DNA of 64,000 nucleotides from Terebella lapidaria (taxonomy: Eukaryota; Annelida; Polychaeta; Terebellida; Terebellidae): assembly GCA_949152475.1 (NCBI GenBank), contig OX424555.1, positions 97,001,515 through 97,065,514 of the forward strand. Direction: 5' to 3'. Under the pieces are notes generated by a model. That model was given only the letters and a program-made list of their open reading frames with translations. It was not told the origin of the DNA and ran no database searches. The position numbers and the translations under genes were made by a program. Shown one piece after another: positions 21,366 through 33,697 of this stretch (its first letter is position 1; every line of letters begins with the position of its first letter).

Positions 21366-21534
21366 TAATATGTTTTTGGCGGGCGTAGTGATTATTTACG
21401 GCCCAGCTCAGATTATTTACAGCTCTCCAAGGTTTTGCAGCCCTCACAAGCTCGGGCTGCAAATGAACCTTGTCGGGCTGTAAATAATCTGAGCTGGGCC
21501 GTAAATAATCACTACGCCCTCCAAAAACATATTA
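21366..21534. mobile_element. Fold-back element, 58-bp arms
   Basis: Arms 21,366-21,423 and 21,477-21,534 are reverse complements with a single mismatch (GGCGGGCG against GGAGGGCG). The 53-base centre is itself a looser hairpin (AAGGTTTTGCAGCCC against GGGCTGCAAATGAACCTT). There is no coding capacity. High arm identity suggests a young insertion. Confidence 0.85.
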
Positions 21535-21612
21535 ATGTTATACTAAACCCTATGAGCTGATGATATTTGATCATTGACAAATGAACACATAAATAAAAGT
21601 CCACTTGACTAT

Positions 21613-21860
21613 TTATGTACAATGCTTGTGTCACAGAAGCTACAAAATACGAAACCATATGTTATGCCTGGTGGTGAGATACTATCGCTTACTACTAAGA
21701 GCTCCATACAGTGTGCAGGGCATTGTATCGCTTTAAACGGTTACCATGGATACAGCTACAAGCAGGATGGAAGTACACGTGCGCCTTGAAGACCCACGTG
21801 GCATATGACGTCGGCAGGGATTTGATTCCAGATAAATCCTACAACCAATACAGTAAAAAT
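21613..21860 (+). pseudogene. Dead PAN/apple-domain exon of the PAN-lectin family
   Basis: Homologous to exon 1 of the gene at 30,149: MPGGEILSLTTKSSIQCAGH, GYSYKQDG and DVGRDLIPDKSYNQYSK. A one-base loss near 21,775 shifts the frame after KQDGS. The cysteine in CHGYSY is Tyr here, the signal peptide is absent, and the following donor reads CAGTAAAA. The lectin exons are not found downstream, where a LINE fragment lies. The flanking DNA to about 22,790 is also homologous to 30,440-30,830, so this is a duplicated and decayed gene copy and not an isolated exon. Confidence 0.75.
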
Positions 21861-21961
21861 ATCAAGTTTTCATTAACAATCGTTTTGCCAATAACTCTGA
21901 TTGAACCATTGGATCAATTTGGAATTTTTCACTGTGTACCAATCCCAATTTTATATCTGGG

Positions 21962-22150
21962 GCAGTTGTATACTAATTCCATCAGGTGTACAGTGGAAAC
22001 AACTACATTTACCACACTGTCTGCCCTTGATGACGCCAGTGTGTCATTTGATAAAGTATCTGGTCGGGCTTTGTTTCTATTGCAAGATGTTGTATTTTAC
22101 ATTTGTTATTGGAATCATCAAAATTTGGATGTTTTGGTGGTGATAGATTG
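21962..22150 (+). repeat. Dispersed repeat, copy 1
   Basis: CCATCAGGTGTACAGT, then AACAACTACATTT, TGTCTGCCC and GCCAGTGTG. The inverse copy is at about 31,920-32,000, and the right part recurs at about 37,120-37,250. A short mobile element (SINE or MITE type) of unknown family; no RNA polymerase III boxes were identified with confidence. Confidence 0.5.
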
Positions 22151-22185
22151 ATATTTACAATTATACTTATTCTCGTATCGTTTAT

Positions 22186-22680
22186 TTATGATTATTACAC
22201 ATCTAACTGATATTGAACCGTATCTTGCACGGTTCAACGAATCCGATATTGTCGTATGTCACCAAACAATATCAGCCCACCCGGTCCGATATGTGCCCCG
22301 CTGGTCCGATATGAGTTCGCAATGACGTTTTTATAGTAAACTGAATAACAGACCGATGCCGCGTCATACGCTCCTAACATGCACAGTGACTTCATAATAC
22401 CGAATTAGAATGTTTTCTTTCGAACAATTGACCGGAACAGATGTAATGTTATATTTGAACAAATTTCCCAACAATTAAATCTAATGGTTTCTAGTCTATT
22501 GACTGGTAGTTAAGTTTCGATATGATGTGTAATAAGCAAATTAATACATGGTTAATTTCATAACAGACCGGTTATCGGGACCGCGTCATAACAGACCTCG
22601 CTGCCGCTCGGTCCGTTATTTGCCACTTGGTCCCGATAACCGGTCCGTTAGGAAATTAACCATGTATTAATAGGTACAAA
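22186..22680. mobile_element. Insertion defined by an empty site in the paralogous locus, with fold-back end
   Basis: Paralogous flank at 30,680-30,730 reads CTCATATCGTTTATTTAT directly into AAAATCAACCTCTAATG. Here about 495 bases are inserted between the same two sequences. The right part (22,540-22,671) is an inverted repeat with arms of about 42 bases (ATTAATACATGGTTAATTTC and ACAGACCGGTTATCGGGACC against their complements). The left part has GGTCCGATATG repeats and a GAACCGT/ACGGTTC hairpin. No gene. Confidence 0.6.
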
Positions 22681-22779
22681 ATCAACTACCAATGGGTTCA
22701 TAGGAGGAATGCATTTTAATAGAAAGTCAAAAGAAAGTCAGAAAAAAGAACTAATATATAATAGACATGGAACCAAAGT

Positions 22780-23105
22780 CGTTTTTGTGGCCACAAATGT
22801 GCATAATATTGTTCATGGCCAGGCTCCCCATCATCTCAACCAAATACTTCATACTTCATGTCAGAACAGTTCATGCAGATAATACTCGTTCCAGTGGCGC
22901 TGCTGTCGTTTTACCTCGTTTTGGATCAGTCTTAGGCCAAAATTCTTTAAAATCCACAGCTTCGTTTCTGTGGAACAAATTAGATAGTACAGTCCAATCC
23001 ATACAAAATTATACACACTTCAAGTCAGCATGTAAAACGTTTTTACATGGATCTTATTTTTCTGCTAACGCTAGCCTAGTCAATATGTTTATACCTAGCT
23101 TTTAA
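22780..23105 (+). pseudogene. LINE 3' end (C-terminus of RT ORF)
   Basis: VHNIVHGQAPHHLNQ in one frame is followed, after a shift near 22,850, by HADNTRSSGAAVVLPRFGSV, SFLWNKLDSTVQSIQNYTHF and KSACKTFL. This is the conserved end of CR1/Jockey-type ORF2 (HSHNTRS...LVVPR...RLWNSLP...FK..LK.HL). The stop is at 23,103. A short 5'-truncated insertion. Confidence 0.75.
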
Positions 23106-24290
23106 TGTAATTATTATTAGTATTTTTAGGTTGCCGTACCTATGGTCTGATAAACTATTGCCGTCGCGTTGCGTCCTTCCGTCCGGGCATACCAGAAGGG
23201 TTTAAGGGGAAAGCTTATGAGGAGAAAAGCTGAAAATGCCCCCTAACCATAGTTTAAGCCGAAAGTTCGGTTTCAGGAGTTACGGGGAAAGTTAAGATAG
23301 GAAATTTGACAATGGGTCTGCCCGTAACGCCCATTTGTTCGGACGTTCGTCCATCCATCGTCCGTCCGTCCACAATAGGTTAATATGGTCCGATAACCTA
23401 TTGGCATAGCGTTGCGTCCGGCGTCTGTCATCCGTTGTCCGTCGTCATCGTCCGTCGTTGCCGTTGTCCACATTTTTATCTCTTGTTTACGGGCGAATTT
23501 TTCTGAAATTCTGCGTAAAAATAGCTAAAAATAATTCAAGAAGGAAATATTTTTTAGTTTTTTGATTTTCGCATTTTTTTTTCAAAATGGCGGCCGTTTT
23601 CGACGAAAATTGCCTGATTTTGGACTTTGGCTCCATTTTCTCAAAATCTGTTCAGTAACTTTTTTCGGTTACAGACCTATGGTCCGAAAACCTATTGGCA
23701 TGGCGTTGTGTCCATCGTCGGCGTCGTTTCAAGAGGGGTTATTTTTTTGTTTCTTGATTTTCACATTTATTTCAAAATGGCGACCATTTTCGACGAAAAA
23801 CGGCCAATTTCTGACTTTGGCGGCCATTTTCTCAAAAACTATTTTGAGATTTTTACTTCAAAAGATTGCCCTCACATACCTTCGTGATGTGTGTAATTTT
23901 CGTTGCCGCTGAATTGCCGGTCTGCGTGTGGTGGCCATTTTCGTGTTCTCGACAGGTCCCAAATGGACTTTCCCATGTCAAATTCTCCTATGCTTTATAA
24001 TGGGACACATTATGCCTAATATCTCACTTAATATTGAGATTAGAGACGAGGAATCAATTTTGGACACGTAGGAAATGATATATGCTGATTATTGTCATGA
24101 CCTTGAATTTGACCTTTGACCTCATTTTCAAGGTCACAGCACAAAATGGCTAATATCTCGCTTATTATCGACTTTACAGCTTAGAAATCAATTGCGCATG
24201 TAAGAGACGGACTTCATTTTTTCTTAAAGTCGGTTATTTTCCGTCATCATATCCATACTTGTGGTCGGTGTTCTGAGTGTAATATGTTCT
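23106..24290. repeat. Half-site-rich composite repeat, copy 1
   Basis: The head part contains GGTCCGATAACCTATTGGCA and CCGTCGTC-type runs (about 23,380-23,470 and again 23,670-23,730), then TCAAAATGGCGGCC modules. The tail at 23,990-24,230 has monomers with AATATCTCGCTTATTATCGA and GACCTTGAATTTGACC. It carries TGACCTTTGACCT at 24,110-24,122. ORFs in the head part (for example 23,562-23,912) are products of the repeat and not genes. Confidence 0.8.
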
Positions 24291-24489
24291 TTCCGTTTCC
24301 GAGATTCGTTCACGCTAAAAAAACTTGTCAAAGTTTAAATGTTCGAGTATAGGTTAAATACAAGCCACGTTCACCTCCCAGACAGTATAAAGAATAGTTT
24401 GTTTCCTTTCTACAATGATTTCGTGGTAGTAGTAATAATATAAGGTTTTAAATCAGTTTGTCAGTTTTCATAGTTCATGGTAACATGTG

Positions 24490-27400
24490 CGGACGTGTAA
24501 CGCACCTGTCATACCACAGTAGGCAACAACATACCAGATGCATACAGCCCTCTGGAGGTCAAAGTTGGTCCAAGTGGTCCACTGCATGCTTCCAAGTCTC
24601 GTCTCGGGTGGATCGTCTGGAACCTGAGCCGTGATGTACCAAACAGCTACTAGTACACACAGTCATACATGAGCATGACAAATCACGCTGGCGTTCAAGT
24701 TCTACAAGAAAACAAGGGCCTCAGCCAACTCTACCAGAAAATACTGAACCATGACTTTCCAGAAGATTCCAAGCAACGGAAAAGCGTGAGATGTCACAAG
24801 AGGATCAAAGATTCTTACAGCACCTACAGAGGTCAGAGGAGAGGTGCTCAGGATCTTACGAGTATGCACTGCCCTTCAAGGACACCTCTGTCCTGCCAAA
24901 CGATGAGATGCTTGCACGTCAGCGACTGAGTGGCCTCAAGAAAAGACTAGCTTCAAGCTCCAGTTTCAGCAAAGATTACAATACTTTCATGGCAAGTCTA
25001 CTCGAAAAAGGGTTTGAAGAGTAAGTCCCAGAGTCACAGAAGAAAGCCAGAAAAGATCCGCGTGGTGTTTGACTGTAGTGCAAATACCAGGGCGTGTGTC
25101 TGAATGATGTCCTCATAAAGGGACCAGACCTGACAAACAACTTGATTGGGGTTCTGCTCAGGTTTAGGTCTGCACCAGTGGCAGCCATGGGGGACATCGA
25201 AAAGATGTTCTATCAGGTGAAAGTAAAACAAGAAGACCGTGACAGCTTACAGTTCCTTTGGTGGACTGGCGGTGACACTTTAAGAAACCCCGAGGTCTAC
25301 TGTAGGATGACAGTTCACCTCTTCGGGGCAGTGTCATTTCCCAGTGTAGCCACCTTTGCCCTGAGACGAGTTGTCGACCACTATGGAGACCAGTTCTCTA
25401 AACAGAGTAGAGACAGTATGAGAAATAGCTTCTATGTAGATGACTTTCTCGTCGCTCTTACAAGTCCAGAAGAAGCATGCCAGGTGGTACAAGAGGTCTC
25501 TGCTATGTGTTCACTAGGAGGTTTTGGAGTCACAAAATGGACATCCAACAACTTAGAAATGTTACAGAGCATTCCAGAAAGTGAAAGAGCGAAAGACCTC
25601 ACGACAATCAGCTTTGAACAGTTCCCACCAGAACATGCCCTTGGTGTACTCTGGGACATTCAGCATGACCAGTTCACCTTTGACGTCATTCCCAGAAGCT
25701 GTCAGCCTACAAGACGAGCCATCCTGTCAGTCGTGAGCTCGGTGTTCGACCCGCTCGGAATGGCGGCACCCTTCACTCTACAAGCCAAGATCATTCTGCA
25801 GGAGGCCTGCAGCCTCGGTCTGCAGTGGGATGATGAATTACCACTCATGGAAAGGGCGAGTAGCTGGATTCTGTAACTACAAGATATCTGCAAGCTAACA
25901 GTGCCAAGATCCTTCAGGCCAAGTAATCTAAACACGAATGCAGACACACAACTGCATTTCTTCTCAGACGCCAGTGAATCTGGATATGGGATGCCTTGCT
26001 ACATACGCTTTGAAGATGCATCTGGTGACGTAATCTGCAATCTGCTGATGGCAACGTCACGAGTGACCCCCCTCAAAAAGATAACAGTGCCAAGGTTGGA
26101 GCTGACGGCATCTGTGGTGGCAGTCAGGATGAGTCAGAAGGTCACAGAGGAGTTGGACCTGACTGCATCACAGGTTTTCTGGACAGATAGCATGGCCGTC
26201 ATTCGATACATCAACAATGAAACAGCTCGATTCTACACTTTTGTTGCCAACAGAATCACAGTAATCAGGAACCACACAGATCCAAGCCAGTGGCACTACG
26301 TGAAATCCGAGTGTAATCCAGCTGACAAGGCATCACGAGGCACAATCATTGATGCTCTGATCCAGAATTCTGATTGGTTAAAGGGACCATCTTTCCTTAG
26401 GGAACCAGAAAGTTCCTGGCCAGAAATACCAGATGCCATTGTACTTTCCGAGGATGACAAAGAAGTCAAATCCAATTCAAGATACACATCAAATGCAATG
26501 ACGACCAAGACATCTGACAATGAGTCGTCAGTGATCAGTCAAACACTGTCCAGAAGCTCGACCTGGCAGAAGGCCAAACGCATCCTAGGATGGATACTGC
26601 AAGTTACACGAATCAAGCGCCATCAATACAACACAAGATCCAAGAAAGTCAAGAACCTCAACTCTGAGCCCATCTTGTCACAAGAAAACATAGCATGTCA
26701 TCATCCCATGCAAGTCAAGAATCAGTGAACTCATTCTAAGGGACACACACAGGAAGGTTGGACATCTAGGGAAGAACGCCATGATATCTGAGGTCAGGAA
26801 AGTCTTCTGGATCCCCAAGATCGGTTCACTCTGCAAGGCTTTCACGTCTAAGTGTATCACATGTCGCAGGTACAAGGCTATTACATGCACACAGAAAATG
26901 GCGAACTTGCTGTCGGAGCGTCTAGAGCCAGACAAACCGCCATTCACGCATACAGGAGTGGACTACTTCGGGCCGATCGAAGTGAAACGTGGTCGAGTAT
27001 CCATAAAGCGCTACGGGGTCATCTTTATGTGCTTTATGTCTCGAGTAGTGCACCTCGAGGTGGCATACTCGCTGAGTGCAGACACGTGCATCTGTGCCAT
27101 AAGACGATTTCTGGCTCGACGAGGAAATGTCGAGTCCATCACCTCCGACAACGGTACCAACCTGGTTGGTGCAGAACGAGAAATGAGAGAAAGTCTACAA
27201 GGATGGAATCAGTCCATAATAGCCGATGACCTTGCACCTAGAATCCAATGGCGTTTCAACCCTCCGTCGGCCTCACACTTTGGCAGAGTGTGGGAGAGGC
27301 TCATCCGGACAGTGCCGAAGGTCATGTATGCGTTGCTTCACGAGCAAGTACTGCATATGGATGACGAAGGGCTACAAACATTGTTCTGCGAGGTAGAAAG

Positions 27401-27750
27401 TATCCTAAACAACAGGCCCATCACAGTCGTCTCCGAAGATGCTCACGACATCCAAGCTCTTACTCCAAATCACCTGTTTCTAGTGTATGCTTCAACACCC
27501 ATGCCAGCAGGAGTATTCGACGAAAACGACAACTATACCAGGCAACGATGGAGGCAGGTTCAATATCTGGCAGATTGTTTTTGGAAGCGCTGGAAATACC
27601 TCCACCTACTACAAGAAAAACAGAAATGGACAAGGGTCCGCAGAAACATCACAGAAGGAGATGTCGTCCTGACACTGGACAATCAGAGGAATTGTTGGAT
27701 CATGGGCCGTGTGCACAGCGTAAAGAAGGATCGCCAGGGACTGGTCAAGT
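24490..27750 (+). mobile_element. BEL/Pao LTR retrotransposon, broken fossil
   Basis: Parts in order: a protease remnant, a Pao-type reverse transcriptase with a YVDD box, a BEL/Pao RNase H, a zinc-binding integrase N-terminus and an integrase core. The gag part and both LTRs are not visible, and the ends run into the half-site-rich repeat on the right. The coding region has about four or five breaks, so the element is dead. Since the domains remain easy to read, it is of moderate age. Confidence 0.85.
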
Positions 27751-29580
27751 AATAAGCGTGATATTAGCCATTTTGTGCTTTGAGCTTTGACCTCATTTTC
27801 AAGGTCAAAGGTCAAAGCACAAAATGGCTAATATCACGCTTATTATCGAATTTACAGCTTAGGAATCGATTGTGCACATATAGGAAATGATATAGTACGA
27901 ATATTTTGATGACTTTGAATTTGACCCTTGACCTCATTTTCAAGGTCAAAGCACAAAATGGCTAATATTTCACTTAATGTCGACTTTACAGCTTAGGAAT
28001 CAATTGTGAACCTATAGAAATGATAAAAGCTGCACATTGTCGTGATCTCGAATTTGACATTTGACCTTATTTTCAAGGTCAAAGGACAAAAGGACTAATA
28101 TCTTGTTGATTATTGACACTACAAGTTGGGAATTGGTTGTGTACATGTAAGAAATATTATTTGCTGAGTATTCTCATGACTTTGAACTTGACCTCTGACC
28201 TTATTTTGAAGGTCAGAGCACAAAATGGCTATTTTCTTATTTGTTATCAACTTATCGGCTTTGGAATAAATTGTGAACATACAAGAAATAATATATGGTG
28301 AATATTGTTATGACCTTGAATTTGACCTTTGACCTCATTTTTCCTTCTTAATAAGCCAGTTCGGAAATGTTTCTAGGTCAAGTGTTATAAACAAAACGTT
28401 TGTACGCGCCATGTTCAAATGTGAGTGGCACGGTGAACTCGAAGTAAAGAAAGAATTTAATATTGTACAAGCGAAATCGAGTAATGTGTTGGTGACAGTG
28501 ACTTGACAATGGTAGCGTGACAGCATGGATTGACTATGTTTATACCACTTGACCCTGACCCAATTCCACTGACCTAACCGGGAAACATTCCCGAACTCAT
28601 GTATGGGAGCTGTATGGAGTAAACTCGTAGAACACTTCAAGATAGACCTTAAATATTGGCAGTATCAAGTGAAAAATCATATTGCAGTGTTCAATAATGA
28701 TATGTTCATTGGTAATCCCAAATTTCACCTTCAATGACCATGAAAGGTCAATATGACAATTTTGATAAACAGTTACGGTTTAAAACTAAACATTCCTCCG
28801 GTGACCTCTCTTAGCCCTTGGGCTAATTTTTTTTTTGATACATAACACTCCTCATATGTACTCCTATGATGTCTATAAATTTCGTTGCACTTGAATCGCT
28901 CGGAGTGGGCCATTTTGGCCCAAACTCGGCCCAAATGGGACTTTCCCATGTGAAATTCTCCTATGCTTTATAATGGGACACATTATGCCTATCTCACTTA
29001 ATATTAAGATTAGAGACTAGGATTCAATTGTGGACATATAGGAAATGTTATATGCTGAATATTCTCGTGACCTAGAATTTGACTTCTGACAAGGTCAGAG
29101 CACAAAATGGCTTATATCTCGCTTCTAATCGACTTTACTGCTTAGGAATCAATTGTGGACATATAGGAAAAGATATATGCTGAATATTCTGATGACCTTG
29201 AATTTGACCTTTCACCTCAGTTTCAAGGTCACAGGACAAATGGCTAATATATCGCTTGTTATCTACCTTACAGCTTAGGAATCAATTATGCAGATATAAG
29301 AAGTGATATATGCTGAATATTTGTATAACCTTGAACTTGACTTTTGACTTCATTTTCAAGATCACAGGACAAAATTGCTACTATATCTTTCTTATTGTTG
29401 AACTCAGCAATCAATTATGGACATAAAGGAAATAACATATGCTGAATATTCTCGTAACCTTGAATTTGACCAGGGATTTTATTTTCAAGGTCATGAGACA
29501 AATTGGTTAAAATCCTAAATATAAAACATACATTGTTCGGTATGTCTTTTATGTCTAGGGACCTCAGTGGAAATATTGGG
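27751..29580. repeat. Half-site-rich composite repeat, copy 2
   Basis: Tandem monomers of about 130-140 bp, each with a variant of AATATCTCGCTTATTATCGA, CTTTACAGCTTAGGAATCAA, TATAGGAAATGATATATGCT and GACCTTGAATTTGACC, lie at 27,760-28,340 and 28,980-29,520. A unique-looking piece and the head module CCATTTTGGCCCAAACTCGG separate them. Perfect AGGTCAAAGGTCA occurs at 27,802-27,814 and its reverse complement at 28,323-28,335. The BEL/Pao fossil lies next to and probably inside this repeat. Confidence 0.8.
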
Positions 29581-30148
29581 ACTTTTTTTTAGTAATCCCG
29601 GTCTAATTTTTTTGTTGGACACATATTTATTCAATTATTTACATTGTTTTACATCTGTGTGGATCATATGAATTTTTATATGTTTGGATTGTATGTGACA
29701 TGAATTTTTATACTGAAATAAATAAATCAATCAATTATGTAACGGCAATATCAGACAAACATCTACACGATGTTGAGTTGCAACGTACATTATTTATAAG
29801 CAAAAATTTTAAGCTACGGGATATGTGTAATCTCATATGCCTCGATGCTCCTGTGGCGTCTGTTATTTTCAAACAACATCAATGCCCAAGATCAATATCA
29901 AGTTGTCTATGTAAACTATGAAACGATGTGTTTGTTTGCAAGTGCGTTATTGCATGCACCCAACAACAATATTCATATAATACCCAGGGCTGTCACAGGT
30001 GTAGTCTTACAATACACAAACAATATCTTCATGTCTCCGAGTCACAAGCTATTACATTTGTTTCGTGAACAATTCCTCTCCTGGCGACAGAGGATCGTAG
30101 TACATGTTCGTGGATTCAACAAATACAGAGCTTTCTGGGACACAAACC
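29581..30148. other. 5' flank of the PAN-lectin gene
   Basis: AT-rich, no conserved domain. Two overlapping ORFs (29,700-29,921 and 29,845-30,255) show no motif; the second overlaps the PAN exon in another frame. The promoter and 5' UTR of the lectin gene should be here, but no clear TATA box was identified. Confidence 0.4.
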
Positions 30149-31911
30149 ATGATACATGTCAGGTTCACAATTTGCTTGCTAACTGCAGCAGGATTTGTGT
30201 TTTCTTGTCAAAATCTCACGTTCTACAAAATACGAAACCATGTTATGCCTGGTAGAGAGATATCATCGCTTACTACTAAAAGCTCCATGCAGTGTGCAGG
30301 GCATTGTGTCAGTTTACACAGTTGCCATGGATACAGCTACAAGCAGGACGGAAGTAACACGTGCGACTTGAAGACCCACGGGGCATATGACGTCAGCAGA
30401 GATTTGATCCCGGATGTATCCTACAACCATTACAGTAAGTAGTGTAGCGTTATGACGTGATGGTTACATTAGTAGTGACACCACAGTTATGGCCCGAACG
30501 TGCTGATAGGTTTATAAGACATTCGCTGACACTCCAGTAATGGGGTATACCTCTTTATCGTGGGGTCGCCGAACTTTACAGAAGGTCAAGTTTTCATCAA
30601 CAATTTCGTATTGCCCAAAACTCCGTTTTGAACAATTGGATCATCGTGGAATTTTTCATTGAGTATCATTCCCAATTTTCGACTTATTCTCATATCGTTT
30701 ATTTATAAAAATCAACCTCTAATGTGATAATAGAAGGAATACATTTTAATAAAATGTAAGAAAAAATAGAACAATTAAATAATATAGACATGGAACCAAT
30801 GTCGTTTTTGTGGCCAAAATGGGCGTTTTGAGCACAAAATTGGACCAAGAAGCAAAAATAGGAACACATACCCTATGGAATGCCGGTGCGACATGCCAGA
30901 AGCGACAAGTGAGAAGCCACACGTGACATGTGAGAAGCGAGAAATATCGCCTACATGGCTAACTCGCCTACATGTGACCTGCGAGTTAGCCTATAAACTG
31001 CGACATGCAATCTATGAGCTATAAACTGCGACATGCGAATTGTTACAAACTGCGACTTGCGTGAAACAAAATGCAACTTGAATATCTTTTTTACGTTTTA
31101 AACCATGATTGACTACGGAATGAGTCAGAGTTTATAGTTCGCAGGTTGCATGTCTCTTCTCACTTGTCACTTCTCGCATTTCGCTTGTCACTTCTCGCAT
31201 GTCGTACTGGCGTTGAAATTTGATTAAGTATAAAAGTGAACAATCAGCGAATGAGTTGTTTTTATGTGTTCAAGTTTACCAACCTATTTTTCGCCCAACA
31301 GCCGTGCGGACAAAGTGTCCGTTCTGTGACACTTGCTGGCACGAGTCGTGTTACTATGTGGGTTCCCACAGCTTACAAGTCGTGTTCTCTGAGGCAGACA
31401 CTCAGTGCAGTGACCTCGGTGGTCAGCTTGTCGAACTGGAAACCCTGGAAGAGTCGGACTTTGTCAAAAAGCTCATCCTGAGTGAGTGCTCATACATGAT
31501 TGGCCATGGTCAGATTGACAGATTTATACTTTCCTTACTTGTTGAGCAACATACATGTACAAGTTTTGTTTTTGTATAAATATTGGTGGATGCAAACAGT
31601 TGAATCAGCTTTGCAGATGTAGAAATGTATGTATGAGTGCGTGTGCAACAGGCAGTGGTGGTTGGCCGGACGGAGCTGGATTCTTCATTGGGGCAAGACG
31701 AGATCCTGGTAAGGCACACTTCTACTGGCAGTCGACAGGCGAGATCATCGATAGGGACTTCAATGACTGGGGTCTGGCTTACAATCAGCCAAACCTTGGC
31801 AGCAACGAACTCTGCTTGATATTCGGCCGATATGGCTTGGAAAAAGCATGGCACGATCACTTCTGTACTCACCTCTCGGGATATGTCTGCGAGTTTCAGA
31901 TACTGGCCTGA
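30149..31911 (+). CDS. Secreted PAN/apple-domain plus C-type-lectin protein (paralogue 1)
   Basis: Three exons in matching phase: 30,149-30,434; 31,302-31,481; 31,652-31,911 (241 residues). Start chosen at MIHVRFTICLLTAAGFVFS, a good signal peptide ending before CQN. Exon 1 has a PAN/apple-like domain: CQN, SSMQCAGHC, CHGYSYKQDG, NTCDLKTH. Exons 2 and 3 form a C-type lectin domain: CPFCDTCWHESCYYV, FSEADTQCSDLGGQLVELET, then GFFIGARRDPG, WQSTGEI, NQPN, ELC, WHD and GYVCEF. The usual EPN and WND calcium/sugar motifs read QPN and WHD, so sugar binding may be altered. It is predicted to be secreted, possibly for glycan or microbe recognition (inference). A fold-back element sits in intron 1. Its closest relative is the minus-strand gene at 46.7-47.8 kb, with exon 2 the same length (180 bases). 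Confidence 0.88.
30879..31215. mobile_element. Inverted-repeat element in intron 1 of the PAN-lectin gene
   Basis: The left end TGCCGGTGCGACATGCCAGA is matched in reverse complement by the right end (ACGCCAGTACGACATGCGAG). The arms continue for over 40 bases at about 80 percent identity and are followed by repeated AACTGCGACATGCRA motifs. It carries no gene. It is absent from the intron of the 47-kb paralogue, so it inserted after the genes diverged. Confidence 0.6.
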
Positions 31912-31919
31912 TCTGCCAC

Positions 31920-32000
31920 ATAATATGGACGCACACTGGCTTCAACAGGGGCAGACAATGTCTAAAATGTAGTTGTTTATACTGTATACCTGATGGAGGT
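31920..32000 (-). repeat. Dispersed repeat, inverse copy
   Basis: The reverse complement reads CCATCAGGTATACAGT, AACAACTACATTT, TTGTCTGCCC and GCCAGTGTG, matching 21,962-22,045. It lies directly after the stop codon of the lectin gene and may form part of its 3' UTR. Confidence 0.5.
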
Positions 32001-33030
32001 CTTTCGATCACCGGGCACAGATTTAGTATCCACTAGCAGCGCCACAGGCTCAGTGAATGTCTTCATGTTCTAAATCTGCAACTTTCAATTGCAATTGCTG
32101 TTATGGCACATGTCAATTGGACAAACAAGGATCGATTTATTTCGTTTAATTCTCCAGAAAATATTCTTTGTAAATGATGCCAAATTATGCTACCTGATTC
32201 TAATTAATTACACAAAAAACTAATTCATCCCAAAGCAAAACAAAACCCATATCGTGAATGATGTCAATGTCATCCAGCAGTTCAATCACTGATTTCTATA
32301 ACTGTCTGCTTGTCTGGCTGGAGCTAATTTTGTCCATTTAATTGCGTGTTTTGCTTCACGATTTTAGACAAACCTGCAAGTTTAATCAATGATAATTAGG
32401 GTGAGGATTATTCTCCGATTTTAGAACCATTCGGTTTTAATCACTAATTCATATACATAGCTTTTTCTGGCAAGGCTTGTTATGCATTTGCTATGTCGAA
32501 ATAACCTATGGCTCTTGAGCCCACATGTGATTTGGAATAGCAAAAATAGCGGTCTAAAACACATGCAGTTTGTGATTTATTCAAACCAACATTTCCTTGA
32601 ACGTAGAATACAAAGCGAGTCAATTACTAGTTCAATTTGTTTAGATGTGAAATAACGATTTAATCTACATATATATCCTTGATTGACGTATGGAGGTATC
32701 GTAAGCAGGTTTATCAAATAATGCATCACTTACACTAGGTTATTTGTTACTTCAACGTCTGAGGTTATGATAAATCGTTTCGCCAGAGTATTCGTCCAAC
32801 TCCTTGCCATTTTTATGGGCAGCGGAGGGGGCAGATGTAGGATTTTTATTTCGTTTATCCATGCATTAGCAATATACGGTAATGTACAATAACGGTCGTT
32901 ATGATATTTTACCCCTGTTTTACATAAGACTATATTTTCGCGAACTTTTCACTCGGAATTGGAAACTATCCGAGGTTCTAGATAACTATGATTACAGCGA
33001 GTACATATATCATTCCATAAGTTCATCCCC
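32001..33030. other. Intergenic, no gene recognised
   Basis: AT-rich, without repeats shared elsewhere in the window and without coding motifs. Confidence 0.4.
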
Positions 33031-33602
33031 TATACTCGGATTTTTCTAACTCGTTTACACTGTTTTTCGCTAATATTTTTGTGATGCTAAACGCTATCGG
33101 TCTATAACTTGGCATACTTCACCTGGGAGTCAAACGGCAGTTTTCTACCAAATTTCAGACAGCTATCGCGAAAATTGAAAGAGTTGGCAATCTACCCCAA
33201 TGTTAAATTTAGCTCTATTATTTATTTTCTGGGCCCGCACACAATTTTGTGCATTTGCTCGGGTTTGTAGCGGTGCAATGTTTCAAAATCAACATGTTTG
33301 TGTAGAATACACCCCAGTGTATCTTCTGGTTCAAATTAACAAAAATATTTCGAATCCTGATGGATGTAAACAGGACCAATTCCTCGAATATGCTCAGATT
33401 CTCGAGATCCCGTTTTGGGCTGAAATTTAACATTGAGGTAGATTGCCAACTTTTTCAATTTCCGCGTTAGCTGTCTGAAATTTGGTAGAAAATTGCCGTT
33501 TGACTCCCAGGTGAAGTATGCCAAGTTATAGAACGATAGCATTTAGCATCACAAAAATAATAGCGAAAAACAGTGTAAACGAGTTAGAAAAATCCGAGTA
33601 TA
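33031..33602. mobile_element. Large inverted repeat, about 180-bp arms
   Basis: Left arm 33,031-33,210 starts TATACTCGGATTTTTCTAAC. Right arm 33,421-33,602 is its reverse complement with scattered mismatches (about 90 percent identity) and a small indel. The 210-base loop is unique. It has no coding capacity; the ORFs across it arise from the repeat. Probably a fold-back transposon; an inverted local duplication is the alternative. Confidence 0.7.
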
Positions 33603-33697
33603 GTTGTTTAGGAGTTAAAAGATACTAGTTCGTTCATGTATATTCACACAATGCTATTATTGAGTCTTCGAATCTTTGTGATTCTTTTTCAATACGG

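Noticed and set aside
23562-23912. 116-codon ORF
   Set aside because: It lies within the composite repeat, which recurs at 50.6 and 52.1 kb without keeping the frame.
24490-27750. A whole, active BEL/Pao element
   Set aside because: No LTRs or gag and several breaks; treated as a fossil.
33200-33430. ORF across the inverted-repeat loop
   Set aside because: Frames on both strands span arm and loop; no recognisable domain.
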